A stretch of DNA of 64,000 nt. It comes from Streptomyces triculaminicus (lineage in GTDB: Bacteria; Actinomycetota; Actinomycetes; Streptomycetales; Streptomycetaceae). The stretch spans positions 1,240,001-1,304,000 of the forward strand of contig NZ_JAFMOF010000001.1 of NCBI RefSeq assembly GCF_017349075.1, given 5' to 3'. The number at the start of each line of letters is the position of its first letter. Position 1 is the stretch's first letter. Under the pieces are notes generated by a model. The model had not been told where the DNA came from. It worked only from the letters and a program-made list of their open reading frames with translations, and ran no database searches. Positions 57,812-64,000 of the stretch are shown here, in pieces. A program made the position numbers and the translations under genes.

Positions 57812-58324
57812 GTGACGGAGACGCAGCGCCAGAACGCCGCTGAGGGCACCGACACCCTGTCCCGCCTGGAGCAGGAGGGCGAGATCGCGGCCGACTACCT
57901 CGAGGGGCTGCTGGACATCGCCGACCTCGACGGCGACATCGACATGGACGTCGAGGCCGACCGTGCCTCGGTGTCGATCATCAGCGACTCCACCAGCCGT
58001 GACCTGCAGAAGCTGGTGGGCCGCGACGGTGAGGTGCTGGAGGCGCTCCAGGAGCTGACCCGGCTCGCGGTGAACCGGGAGACCGGCGACCGCAGCCGTC
58101 TGATGCTGGACATCGCAGGCTTCCGCGCGCGCAAGCGCGAGGAGCTGGCCGGCCTGGGCGCCGAGGCGGCCGAGGAGGCCAAGAGCACCGGTCAGCCGGT
58201 CAAGCTCGACCCGATGACCCCCTTCGAGCGCAAGGTCGTCCACGACGCGGTGGCCGCCGCGGGCCTGCGCAGCGAGTCCGAGGGCGAGGAGCCCCAGCGT
58301 CGAGTGGTCGTCCTCCCCGCCTGA
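57812..58324 (+). CDS. jag: Jag-type KH-R3H RNA-binding protein
   Basis: 170 residues: an acidic helical head (TETQRQNAAEGTDTLSRLEQ), a KH domain (SRDLQKLVGRDGEVLEALQE, with the GRDG loop) and a C-terminal R3H region (AGFRARKREELAGLG, PFERKVVHDAVAAAGLRSES). Jag/KhpB proteins bind many RNAs and affect cell shape and division in Gram-positives. The GTG at 57812 has an ideal GAAGGAG site; ATG 57797 and GTG 57794 lack one. Confidence 0.93.
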   Translation: MTETQRQNAAEGTDTLSRLEQEGEIAADYLEGLLDIADLDGDIDMDVEADRASVSIISDSTSRDLQKLVGRDGEVLEALQELTRLAVNRETGDRSRLMLDIAGFRARKREELAGLGAEAAEEAKSTGQPVKLDPMTPFERKVVHDAVAAAGLRSESEGEEPQRRVVVLPA

Positions 58325-58348
58325 CCAGCTCCACTTCCAGGTGTGTAC

Positions 58349-58374
58349 GGCCCCGTCTGCTCGCAGGCGGGGCC
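58349..58374 (+). terminator. Terminator after jag
   Basis: GGCCCCGTCTGC pairs with GCAGGCGGGGCC (one G-T pair), then GATCCTTGTC. It ends the rpmH-to-jag operon. Confidence 0.8.
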
Positions 58375-58427
58375 GATCCTTGTCAGCCTGATATTCAGAC
58401 CCTTTTTGTATGGAAGGACGGTTTCCC

Positions 58428-59144
58428 GTGGAAGAGGCAGCGGAGCTCCCTCCGGCGCCCGAGGCGGCTCGGGCGGTATTCGGTGACCGCTTTCCGGAGG
58501 CCGTCCGCTATGCCGAGCTCCTCGCGGACGCGGGCGTCAAGCGCGGGCTGATCGGCCCCCGTGAGGTCCCGAGGCTGTGGGAGCGGCACCTGCTGAACTG
58601 CGCGGTGCTCTCCGAGGCCGTGCCGGACGGCGTCTCGGTGTGCGACGTGGGCTCCGGTGCCGGACTGCCCGGCATTCCGCTGGCCCTGGTCCGCCCCGAT
58701 CTGCAGATCACCCTGCTCGAGCCGCTGCTGCGCCGCACCAACTTCCTCCAGGAGGTCGTGGAGCTGCTGGGGCTGGACCATGTCACCGTCGTCCGCGGCC
58801 GGGCCGAGGAGATGCTGGGCAAGGTCGAGCCGGTGCATGTGGTCACCGCGCGGGCCGTGGCGCCGCTGGACCGGCTGGCCGGGTGGGGAGTGCCGCTGCT
58901 GCGCCCCTACGGCGAGATGCTGGCCCTCAAGGGTGACACCGCGGAGGAGGAGCTCCAGGGTGCCCGTGCCGCGCTGAGCAAGCTCGGTGTGGTGCGTACC
59001 TCGGTGCTGCACGTGGGTGAGGGCGTGGTCGACCCGCTGTCCACCGTGGTCCGGGTCGAGGTCGGGGAGAGCCCCGGCGGTGTGCGCTTCGCGGCCAAGC
59101 GGGCGAAGGCCGCCAGGACGAGCCGGTCCCGCCGGCGTCGCTGA
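58428..59144 (+). CDS. rsmG: 16S rRNA (guanine527-N7)-methyltransferase RsmG
   Basis: 238 residues. The SAM-binding motif is VCDVGSGAGLPGIPLALV, preceded by LWERHLLNCAVLSEAV and followed by RTNFLQEVVELLGLDHVTVV and VVTARAVAPLDRLAGW, all RsmG hallmarks. It methylates G527 of 16S rRNA; loss gives low-level streptomycin resistance and can raise antibiotic production in Streptomyces. The GTG at 58428 has an AAGGACGG site; ATG 58410 is less likely. Confidence 0.96.
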   Translation: MEEAAELPPAPEAARAVFGDRFPEAVRYAELLADAGVKRGLIGPREVPRLWERHLLNCAVLSEAVPDGVSVCDVGSGAGLPGIPLALVRPDLQITLLEPLLRRTNFLQEVVELLGLDHVTVVRGRAEEMLGKVEPVHVVTARAVAPLDRLAGWGVPLLRPYGEMLALKGDTAEEELQGARAALSKLGVVRTSVLHVGEGVVDPLSTVVRVEVGESPGGVRFAAKRAKAARTSRSRRRR

Positions 59145-59150
59145 GGTGAG

Positions 59151-59169
59151 CGGCCCCCGCCGGGGGCCG
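59151..59169 (+). terminator. Short hairpin after rsmG
   Basis: CGGCCCC/GGGGCCG stem with a 5-nt loop, eight bases past the stop. Confidence 0.6.
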
Positions 59170-59240
59170 TGCTCCTACAAGCTGGCAAAACTACGCATTA
59201 CGGAGTGTCGCGACGAGGTAGCGGCGCGTGCCATGCATCG

Positions 59241-59256
59241 TGTTTCACGTGAAACA
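59241..59256. promoter_or_regulatory. parS: parS site 1, perfect
   Basis: TGTTTCACGTGAAACA, the full 16-bp ParB-binding palindrome, in the rsmG-parA gap. ParB nucleates here and spreads along DNA. Being upstream of parA it may also repress the operon. Confidence 0.95.
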
Positions 59257-59404
59257 TCGCTCCCTGCTGCATGGAATCATCGGTCGCACCCGTGCGGCCG
59301 CCGCGCCGCGTGACCGTCGACCGGTCGAGGAAGTGGGTTCATCCACAGGCCCACGGGATTCATCCACAGGAGAACAGGCCTCGCTGGTTCACGACCCCGA
59401 AAGC

Positions 59405-60457
59405 ATGGCAGGCTCTGTCCATCGCGAGCCTGATGTCGAGGAGAGTGAATCCTTGCGGTCCGACGCCAATATCGCGGGGCCGATGACCGACCCGGTCCCC
59501 GGCCCCCGCCCCGCCGACTCCGAATCCATGGCTGCTCCCGTTCCGCCGCCGGGCGGCGAGGTCGTTTCACGTGAAACGTCACCGCCCCCGATGCCCCGGC
59601 CGGAGCAGACCCGGGTGATGGTGGTCGCCAACCAGAAGGGCGGGGTCGGCAAGACCACGACCACCGTGAACCTGGCGGCCTCGCTGGCGCTGCACGGCAA
59701 TCGTGTGCTGGTCATCGACCTCGACCCGCAGGGCAACGCCTCGACGGCTCTGGGCATCGACCATCATGCCGACGTCCCGTCGATCTACGACGTTCTCGTG
59801 GACAACAGGAAGCTCTCCGACGTGGTGCAGCCGGTGGTGGATGTGGAGGGCCTCTTCTGCGCCCCCGCCACGATCGACCTGGCCGGTGCGGAGATCGAGC
59901 TGGTCTCGCTCGTGGCCCGGGAGAGCCGGCTGGACCGGGCGATCAAGGCCTATCAGCAGCCCCTGGACTACATCCTCATCGACTGCCCGCCGTCGCTCGG
60001 CCTGCTGACGGTCAACGCCCTCGTCGCGGGTGCCGAGGTGCTGATCCCCATCCAGTGCGAGTACTACGCACTGGAGGGCCTGGGCCAGCTGCTGCGCAAC
60101 GTCGAGCTGGTGCGGGGCCACCTGAACCCCGAGCTCCATGTGTCGACGATTCTGCTGACGATGTACGACGGGCGGACGCGGCTGGCCTCCCAGGTGGCCG
60201 AGGAGGTGCGCACCCACTTCGGCAAGGAGGTGCTGCGGACCAGCATTCCCCGCTCGGTCCGTATTTCCGAGGCGCCCAGCTATGGGCAGACGGTTCTGAC
60301 GTACGACCCGGGATCCAGTGGCGCTCTGTCCTATCTGGAGGCCGCCCGGGAAATCGCACTACGGGGGGTCGGTGTGCACTACGACGGCAGCAGGGCTCAC
60401 ACGGTGGGCCGCCAGCAACAGCAAGACCAGCACAGCATGTCGGAGGGGCTTCAGTGA
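59405..60457 (+). CDS. parA: Chromosome partitioning ATPase ParA
   Basis: Walker-type ATPase of the segregation system; organises ParB-parS complexes along hyphae and at sporulation. Deviant Walker A is [20 protein letters not shown]; other motifs are [17 protein letters not shown] and [20 protein letters not shown]. The start is uncertain. ATG 59405 is used here. TTG 59453 has a strong GAGGAGAG site and marks the beginning of clear codon bias, and GTG 59228 has a moderate GAGG site but would put parS 1 in the coding region. A parS lies inside the gene at 59564. Confidence 0.93.
   Translation: MAGSVHREPDVEESESLRSDANIAGPMTDPVPGPRPADSESMAAPVPPPGGEVVSRETSPPPMPRPEQTRVMVVANQKGGVGKTTTTVNLAASLALHGNRVLVIDLDPQGNASTALGIDHHADVPSIYDVLVDNRKLSDVVQPVVDVEGLFCAPATIDLAGAEIELVSLVARESRLDRAIKAYQQPLDYILIDCPPSLGLLTVNALVAGAEVLIPIQCEYYALEGLGQLLRNVELVRGHLNPELHVSTILLTMYDGRTRLASQVAEEVRTHFGKEVLRTSIPRSVRISEAPSYGQTVLTYDPGSSGALSYLEAAREIALRGVGVHYDGSRAHTVGRQQQQDQHSMSEGLQ
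59564..59577. promoter_or_regulatory. parS: parS site 2, perfect, inside parA
   Basis: GTTTCACGTGAAAC within the 5' part of parA, read in frame as Val-Ser-Arg-Glu-Thr in the linker before the ATPase domain. Confidence 0.93.
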
Positions 60458-61623
60458 GTGAGCGACGCAGAGGACTGGGCCGGGGGCTCGGTGCGCTGAT
60501 CCCGCCGGCGCCGAAGGGAGCGGAGCAGAGCGGACCGGCAGTCGGGCCCGGCGTCATGTCTCCGACCGCGGTGCCGGTGCTGACGGCGGAGCGGGGGGTG
60601 GCCGCCGCGAAGGTGACCGCGCTTCCGCTGGACGAGATCACCGTTTCCCGTGAAACCGTCTCGCGGGAGGGGGGCTCTCCCGCTTCCGTTGCGGTGGACG
60701 GCGTTTCACGTGAAACAGAGGGCGCCTCGCAGGGTGCGCCCGAGCAGTCCCCGGGCACGGAGGCCGGTGCGTACTTCGCCGAACTGCCCCTGGACTCCAT
60801 CACGCCCAACCCCCGGCAGCCGCGGGAGGTGTTCGACGAGGACGCCCTCGCGGAGCTGGTCACCTCCATCCGCGAGGTCGGCCTGCTGCAGCCCGTGGTG
60901 GTCCGGCAGCTGGCTCCCGAGCGCTATGAGCTCATCATGGGCGAGCGGCGCTGGCGGGCCTGCCGTGAGGCCGGACTGGAGAGGATTCCCTCCATCGTCC
61001 GGGCGACCGACGACGAGAAGCTTCTGCTGGACGCGCTGCTGGAGAACCTGCACCGGGCTCAGCTGAATCCTCTGGAAGAGGCCGCCGCCTACGACCAGCT
61101 GCTGAAGGACTTCAGCTGCACCCATGACGAGCTGGCCGACCGCATCGGGCGCTCGCGTCCGCAGGTCTCCAACACGCTGCGGCTGCTGAAGCTGTCGCCC
61201 GCCGTGCAGAAGCGGGTCGCCGCCGGGGTGCTCTCCGCCGGACACGCCCGGGCTCTGCTCTCCGTCGACGACTCGGAGGAGCAGGACCAGCTCGCCCGGC
61301 GCATCGTGGCCGAGGGCCTCTCGGTCCGTTCGGTCGAGGAGATCGTGACCCTGATGGGGTCGCGGTCGAAGGGCTCCGGCAAGGCCAAGGGGCCCCGGGC
61401 CGGCGGGCGGGTCTCGCCGGCGCTGACCGACCTCGCCTCCCGGCTGTCGGACCGCTTCGAGACCCGGGTGAAGGTGGACCTGGGTCAGAAGAAGGGAAAG
61501 ATCGTCGTCGAGTTCGCCTCGATGGACGACCTGGAGCGGATCCTCGGCACGCTCGCCCCGGGTGAGGGCCGGGTCCTGGAGCAGAAGCTCTCCGGCGCCG
61601 GCGAGGAGAGTTCCGAGGGCTAG
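60454..61623 (+). CDS. parB: Chromosome partitioning protein ParB
   Basis: 389-residue parS-binding CTPase clamp. The N-terminal segment [19 protein letters not shown] is the ParA-stimulating motif. The core has [20 protein letters not shown], the CTP-binding [20 protein letters not shown], the [23 protein letters not shown] and a C-terminal dimerisation domain ([20 protein letters not shown]). The GTG overlaps the parA stop and has a GGAGGGG site. Two parS-type sites lie in its own 5' region and encode VSRET. Confidence 0.97.
   Translation: MSERRRGLGRGLGALIPPAPKGAEQSGPAVGPGVMSPTAVPVLTAERGVAAAKVTALPLDEITVSRETVSREGGSPASVAVDGVSRETEGASQGAPEQSPGTEAGAYFAELPLDSITPNPRQPREVFDEDALAELVTSIREVGLLQPVVVRQLAPERYELIMGERRWRACREAGLERIPSIVRATDDEKLLLDALLENLHRAQLNPLEEAAAYDQLLKDFSCTHDELADRIGRSRPQVSNTLRLLKLSPAVQKRVAAGVLSAGHARALLSVDDSEEQDQLARRIVAEGLSVRSVEEIVTLMGSRSKGSGKAKGPRAGGRVSPALTDLASRLSDRFETRVKVDLGQKKGKIVVEFASMDDLERILGTLAPGEGRVLEQKLSGAGEESSEG
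60643..60656. promoter_or_regulatory. parS: parS-like site 3, one mismatch, inside parB
   Basis: GTTTCCCGTGAAAC, a single A-to-C change from perfect, in frame as VSRET. A more decayed echo encoding VSRE follows at once. Confidence 0.8.
60703..60716. promoter_or_regulatory. parS: parS site 4, perfect, inside parB
   Basis: GTTTCACGTGAAAC, exactly 60 bp after site 3 and again read as VSRET. Confidence 0.93.
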
Positions 61624-61647
61624 CTCTTCGTCGACGCTCGCGCTGAG

Positions 61648-61703
61648 GGCGGGTTGTGTTTCACGTGGAACCGTTGTGGGTTCCCGGAACACAACCCGCC
61701 CTT
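61648..61703. terminator. parB terminator hairpin containing parS-like site 5
   Basis: GGGCGGGTTGTGTT (61648-61661) pairs perfectly with AACACAACCCGCCC (61690-61703). The loop begins inside a near-parS, GTTTCACGTGGAAC at 61658-61671 (one mismatch). TTTG follows the right arm. It ends parAB transcription. Confidence 0.75.
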
Positions 61704-61798
61704 TGCCTTGTCGCGCTGTCGACTCAAACGGCCTCCGGATACGATGCGTTGAGGTATGGCACATCCACGTTGGACGCGGTTCACGGAGGGGCGAGGCC

Positions 61799-62056
61799 AT
61801 GCGAACGGTGAGCCGGACCGGACTGGTGGCAGCAGGCCTGGGCCTGGGGGCAGTCGGCGGATTCGTCGGCAGTCTCCTCAGGGAGCGCAGTGCGCTGAGC
61901 GCCGCCCGGAGCATGGCACGCGACGGAAGTGAGGAACTGACCGCATGGGGCGTCGGCTCGTACCGCTCACTCTGGACAACCTCCCTGACCTCCCCAAGCG
62001 CTGCCGGGCCTGCGTCTTCTGGGAACTGGACCCTGTCAGCGGCGAAGCCGCGCTGA
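61799..62056 (+). CDS. Possible small membrane or exported protein overlapping the GNAT gene
   Basis: 85 codons with a good GGAGGGGCGAGG site before ATG 61799. The first part, MRTVSRTGLVAAGLGLGAVG, then GFVGSLLRERSALSA, looks like a short membrane segment. The last third overlaps the acetyltransferase gene in another frame and has no coding bias. Either the gene is real and serves to couple translation of the acetyltransferase, or it is a leader. I recognise no family. Confidence 0.4.
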   Translation: MRTVSRTGLVAAGLGLGAVGGFVGSLLRERSALSAARSMARDGSEELTAWGVGSYRSLWTTSLTSPSAAGPASSGNWTLSAAKPR

Positions 62057-62562
62057 GGGCCGGCCGTCCCGAGCTGGAGAAGGAGGCCTGGATCTCCGCC
62101 GTGCTGCTGGAGTGGGGCTCCTGCGGCCGGGTGGTCTATGTCGACGAGGTGCCCGTGGGCTTTGTGCTCTACGCGCCTCCGGCCTATGTGCCCCGGTCGA
62201 CCGCCTTCCCCACCAGCCCGGTCGCCGCCGATGCCGTCCAGCTGATGACCGCCTGGCTGACGCCCTCCCATCGGGGGCAGGGGCTGGGCAGGACCATGGT
62301 GCAGACGGTGGCCAAGGACGTGCTCCGGAGGGGCTTCAAGGCGATCGAGGCCTTCGGCGACGCCCGCTGGAAGGAACCGGCGTGTGTGCTGCCCGCCGAC
62401 CATCTGCTGGCGGTCGGCTTCAAGACCGTACGGCCGCATCCGCGTCATCCGCGCATGCGGCTGGAACTGCGCACGGCGCTCTCCTGGAAGGAGGACGTCG
62501 AGCTGGCGCTGGACCGACTCCTCGGGGCGGTCCAGAAGGAGCCGGCGCTCAGGCCGCTCTAA
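61945..62562 (+). CDS. GNAT family N-acetyltransferase
   Basis: 205 residues. The acetyl-CoA-binding motif is AWLTPSHRGQGLGRTMVQTV, after YVDEVPVGFVLYAPPAYVPR (motif D/A sheet). The N terminus MGRRLVPLTLDNLPDLPKRC with RACVFWELD is characteristic of the group found between parB and trxA in Streptomyces. The substrate is unknown. The start at 61945 has a GAGGAA site. It ends at a large palindrome shared with trxA. Confidence 0.9.
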   Translation: MGRRLVPLTLDNLPDLPKRCRACVFWELDPVSGEAALRAGRPELEKEAWISAVLLEWGSCGRVVYVDEVPVGFVLYAPPAYVPRSTAFPTSPVAADAVQLMTAWLTPSHRGQGLGRTMVQTVAKDVLRRGFKAIEAFGDARWKEPACVLPADHLLAVGFKTVRPHPRHPRMRLELRTALSWKEDVELALDRLLGAVQKEPALRPL

Positions 62563-62602
62563 CGGCGCGCCGCGCCGGCAGCCGCCGGCAGGGTCATGAA
62601 AA

Positions 62603-62650
62603 CGGGGCGGCCGGGTGCTGTTTCACGTGAAACAGCACCCGGCCGCCCCG
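62603..62650. terminator. parS: 48-bp perfect palindrome: bidirectional terminator with parS site 6 at its centre
   Basis: The left half (62603-62626) ends in TGTTTCAC; the right half (62627-62650) is its exact reverse complement. The centre 62619-62634 is TGTTTCACGTGAAACA, a perfect 16-bp parS, and the outer arms (CGGGGCGGCCGGGTGC) are terminator-like. It lies between the convergent GNAT and trxA stops, 13 bases from the trxA end. As DNA it is a ParB site; as RNA it would form a 24-bp stem. Confidence 0.93.
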
Positions 62651-62663
62651 GAGCGTATGTGGC

Positions 62664-62990
62664 TCAGGCGTGGATGAAGTTGCCCAGCTCGCGCTCGAGC
62701 ATCGCCTTCGGCTTGGCACCGACGATGGTCTGGACGACCTCGCCGCCCTGGTAGACGTTGAGCGTCGGAATCGACATCACGCCGTACTTGGCCGCGGTGG
62801 TCGGGTTCTGGTCGATGTTGAGCTTGACGATCTCGATCTTGTCGCCGTACTCCTTGGCGATCGCCTCCAGGGAGGGAGCGATCTGGCGGCACGGACCGCA
62901 CCACTCGGCCCAGAAGTCCACCAGGACGGGCTTGTCGCTCTTCAGCACATCATCGTCGAAGGACGCGTCGGTCACGGCCTTGAGAGCCAT
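62664..62990 (-). CDS. trxA: Thioredoxin TrxA
   Basis: 108-residue thioredoxin. The redox motif is WAEWCGPCRQIAPSL (C31, C34), followed by DKIEIVKLNIDQNPTTAAKY, the cis-proline loop VMSIPTLNVYQGG and a C-terminal helix (LERELGNFIHA). It reduces cytoplasmic disulfides using electrons from TrxB, encoded just upstream (48 bases), the usual trxBA operon. Confidence 0.97.
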   Translation of the reverse strand: MALKAVTDASFDDDVLKSDKPVLVDFWAEWCGPCRQIAPSLEAIAKEYGDKIEIVKLNIDQNPTTAAKYGVMSIPTLNVYQGGEVVQTIVGAKPKAMLERELGNFIHA

Positions 62991-63038
62991 TGAGGTCTCC
63001 TTGAGTCTTCTCTACGTCGGGTGGGGGGGAGGCGGGGG

Positions 63039-64000
63039 TCAGACGGTCTGCTCGGGCTCGCGGACGTTCTCGCCGTCCCCGAGGGACGCGAGGAAGCGCT
63101 CGGCGTCGAGGGCGGCGGAGCAGCCCGTACCGGCGGCGGTGATCGCCTGGCGGTAGGTGTGGTCCACGACGTCGCCGGCGGCGAACACACCGGAGAGGTT
63201 GGTGCGGGTCGAGGGGGCGTTCACCTTGAGGTAGCCCTCGTCGTCCAGGTCCAGCTGGCCCTTGAACAGCTCGGTGCGCGGGTCGTGACCGATCGCGATG
63301 AAGAGGCCGGTCACCGGGAGCTCGGACGTCTCACCGGACTTGAGGTTGCGCAGCGTCAGCCCGGAGAGCTTGGTGTCCCCGTGGATCGCGGCGACCTCGC
63401 TGTCCCACACGAAGGAGATCTTCGGGTCGGCGAAGGCGCGCTCCTGCATCGCCTTGCTCGCCCGCAGGGCGTCGCGGCGGTGGACCACGGTGACGGACTT
63501 GGCGAACCGGGAGAGGAAGGTGGCCTCCTCCATCGCGGTGTCGCCACCGCCGATGACGGCGATGTCCTGGTCCTTGAAGAAGAACCCGTCGCAGGTGGCG
63601 CACCAGGAGACACCGCGACCGGAGAGCTCGTCCTCGCGCGGCAGGCCCAGCTTGCGGTGCTGGGAGCCGGTGGTGACGATCACGGCCTTGGCGCGGTGGA
63701 CGGTGCCGGCGGAGTCCGTGACGGTCTTGATCTCGTCGCTGAGGTCGACGGCGACGATGTCGTCCGGGATCAGCTCGGCGCCGAAGCGCTCGGCCTGGGC
63801 CCGCATGTTGTCCATCAGGTCCGGGCCCATGATGCCCTCACGGAAACCGGGGAAGTTCTCCACCTCGGTGGTGTTCATCAGCGCACCACCGGCCGTCACG
63901 GCGCCTTCGAAGACCAGCGGCTTCAGGGACGCGCGGGCGGTGTAGAGCGCGGCCGTATAGCCCGCGGGCCCGGAGCCGATGATGATCACGTTGCGGACGT
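63039..64000 (-). CDS. trxB: Thioredoxin reductase TrxB, partial
   Basis: NADPH-dependent flavoenzyme that reduces TrxA. The start lies just beyond the right window edge (the visible part begins [20 protein letters not shown], the FAD fold). The active-site CATC is in [16 protein letters not shown]; the NADPH fold is [17 protein letters not shown]; the C-terminal FAD motif is [20 protein letters not shown]. About 320 residues are present, so only a few residues at the N terminus are missing. Confidence 0.96.
   Translation of the reverse strand, partial: VRNVIIIGSGPAGYTAALYTARASLKPLVFEGAVTAGGALMNTTEVENFPGFREGIMGPDLMDNMRAQAERFGAELIPDDIVAVDLSDEIKTVTDSAGTVHRAKAVIVTTGSQHRKLGLPREDELSGRGVSWCATCDGFFFKDQDIAVIGGGDTAMEEATFLSRFAKSVTVVHRRDALRASKAMQERAFADPKISFVWDSEVAAIHGDTKLSGLTLRNLKSGETSELPVTGLFIAIGHDPRTELFKGQLDLDDEGYLKVNAPSTRTNLSGVFAAGDVVDHTYRQAITAAGTGCSAALDAERFLASLGDGENVREPEQTV

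Overview
The window is a strongly GC-rich actinobacterial chromosome segment, almost certainly Streptomyces or a close relative. Third codon positions are nearly all G or C, GTG starts are common, and the gene order rpmH-rnpA-yidD-yidC-jag-rsmG-parA-parB-trxA-trxB on one side of dnaA/dnaN and gyrA-gyrB-dciA-recF-gnd on the other is the standard Streptomyces arrangement around oriC. The origin itself is the DnaA-box-rich gap at 52561-53453 between dnaN and dnaA.

Layout. 1-4161 (minus): end of a quinone oxidoreductase, a K+ channel with RCK domain, and MoeA and MobA-type molybdenum cofactor genes. 4257-7833 (minus): an E1alpha/E1beta/E2 branched-chain 2-oxoacid dehydrogenase operon facing an Lrp/AsnC regulator. 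8543-20234: a TetR regulator, a 3-hydroxyacyl-CoA dehydrogenase, PaaN, a TrmH methyltransferase, an HTTM/DUF5819 membrane pair, the phenylacetyl-CoA epoxidase operon paaABCDE and an acyl-CoA dehydrogenase. 20278-23558: rhodanese, J-domain and DUF2252 proteins and tRNA-Leu. 23908-31966: a growth and cell-wall signalling operon (two FHA proteins, PP2C phosphatase, SEDS glycosyltransferase, class B PBP, PASTA kinase). 32043-38511: three class E sortases, a PabA-type amidotransferase, DUF881, CrgA, rhomboid and cyclophilin. 38738-43609: DUF5324, a carboxylase epsilon-like protein, tRNA-Ala, an HTH/Ser-Thr kinase pair, a DLW-39 peptide, tRNA-Ile and DUF3566. 43613-64000: the gyrase, replication, ribosome/membrane-insertion, chromosome-segregation and thioredoxin genes.

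How the parts work together. Replication initiation (DnaA, DnaN, RecF, DciA, gyrase, oriC) sits beside segregation (ParA, ParB and six parS or near-parS sites), and beside a large set of divisome and cell-wall controllers (CrgA, SEDS, PBP, PknB, PstP, FHA, sortases). The metabolic block on the left appears to be one aromatic/acyl-CoA regulon. A 14-bp palindrome of the PaaR type lies in the promoter regions of the dehydrogenase operon, paaN and paaA, and each copy is accompanied by a perfect DnaA box in the same relative order and orientation.

Most of the window is well-known core genome. I see no CRISPR array, prophage, insertion sequence or secondary-metabolite cluster. The best leads for something undescribed are the DnaA-box/PaaR-operator pairing, a 48-bp perfect palindrome that combines parS with a bidirectional terminator, and parS sites written into parA and parB codons. 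Three genes (moeA, paaD and a Ser/Thr kinase) show apparent single-base frame breaks next to G/C runs. These are either sequencing errors or recent damage, and they should be resolved before biological conclusions are drawn.
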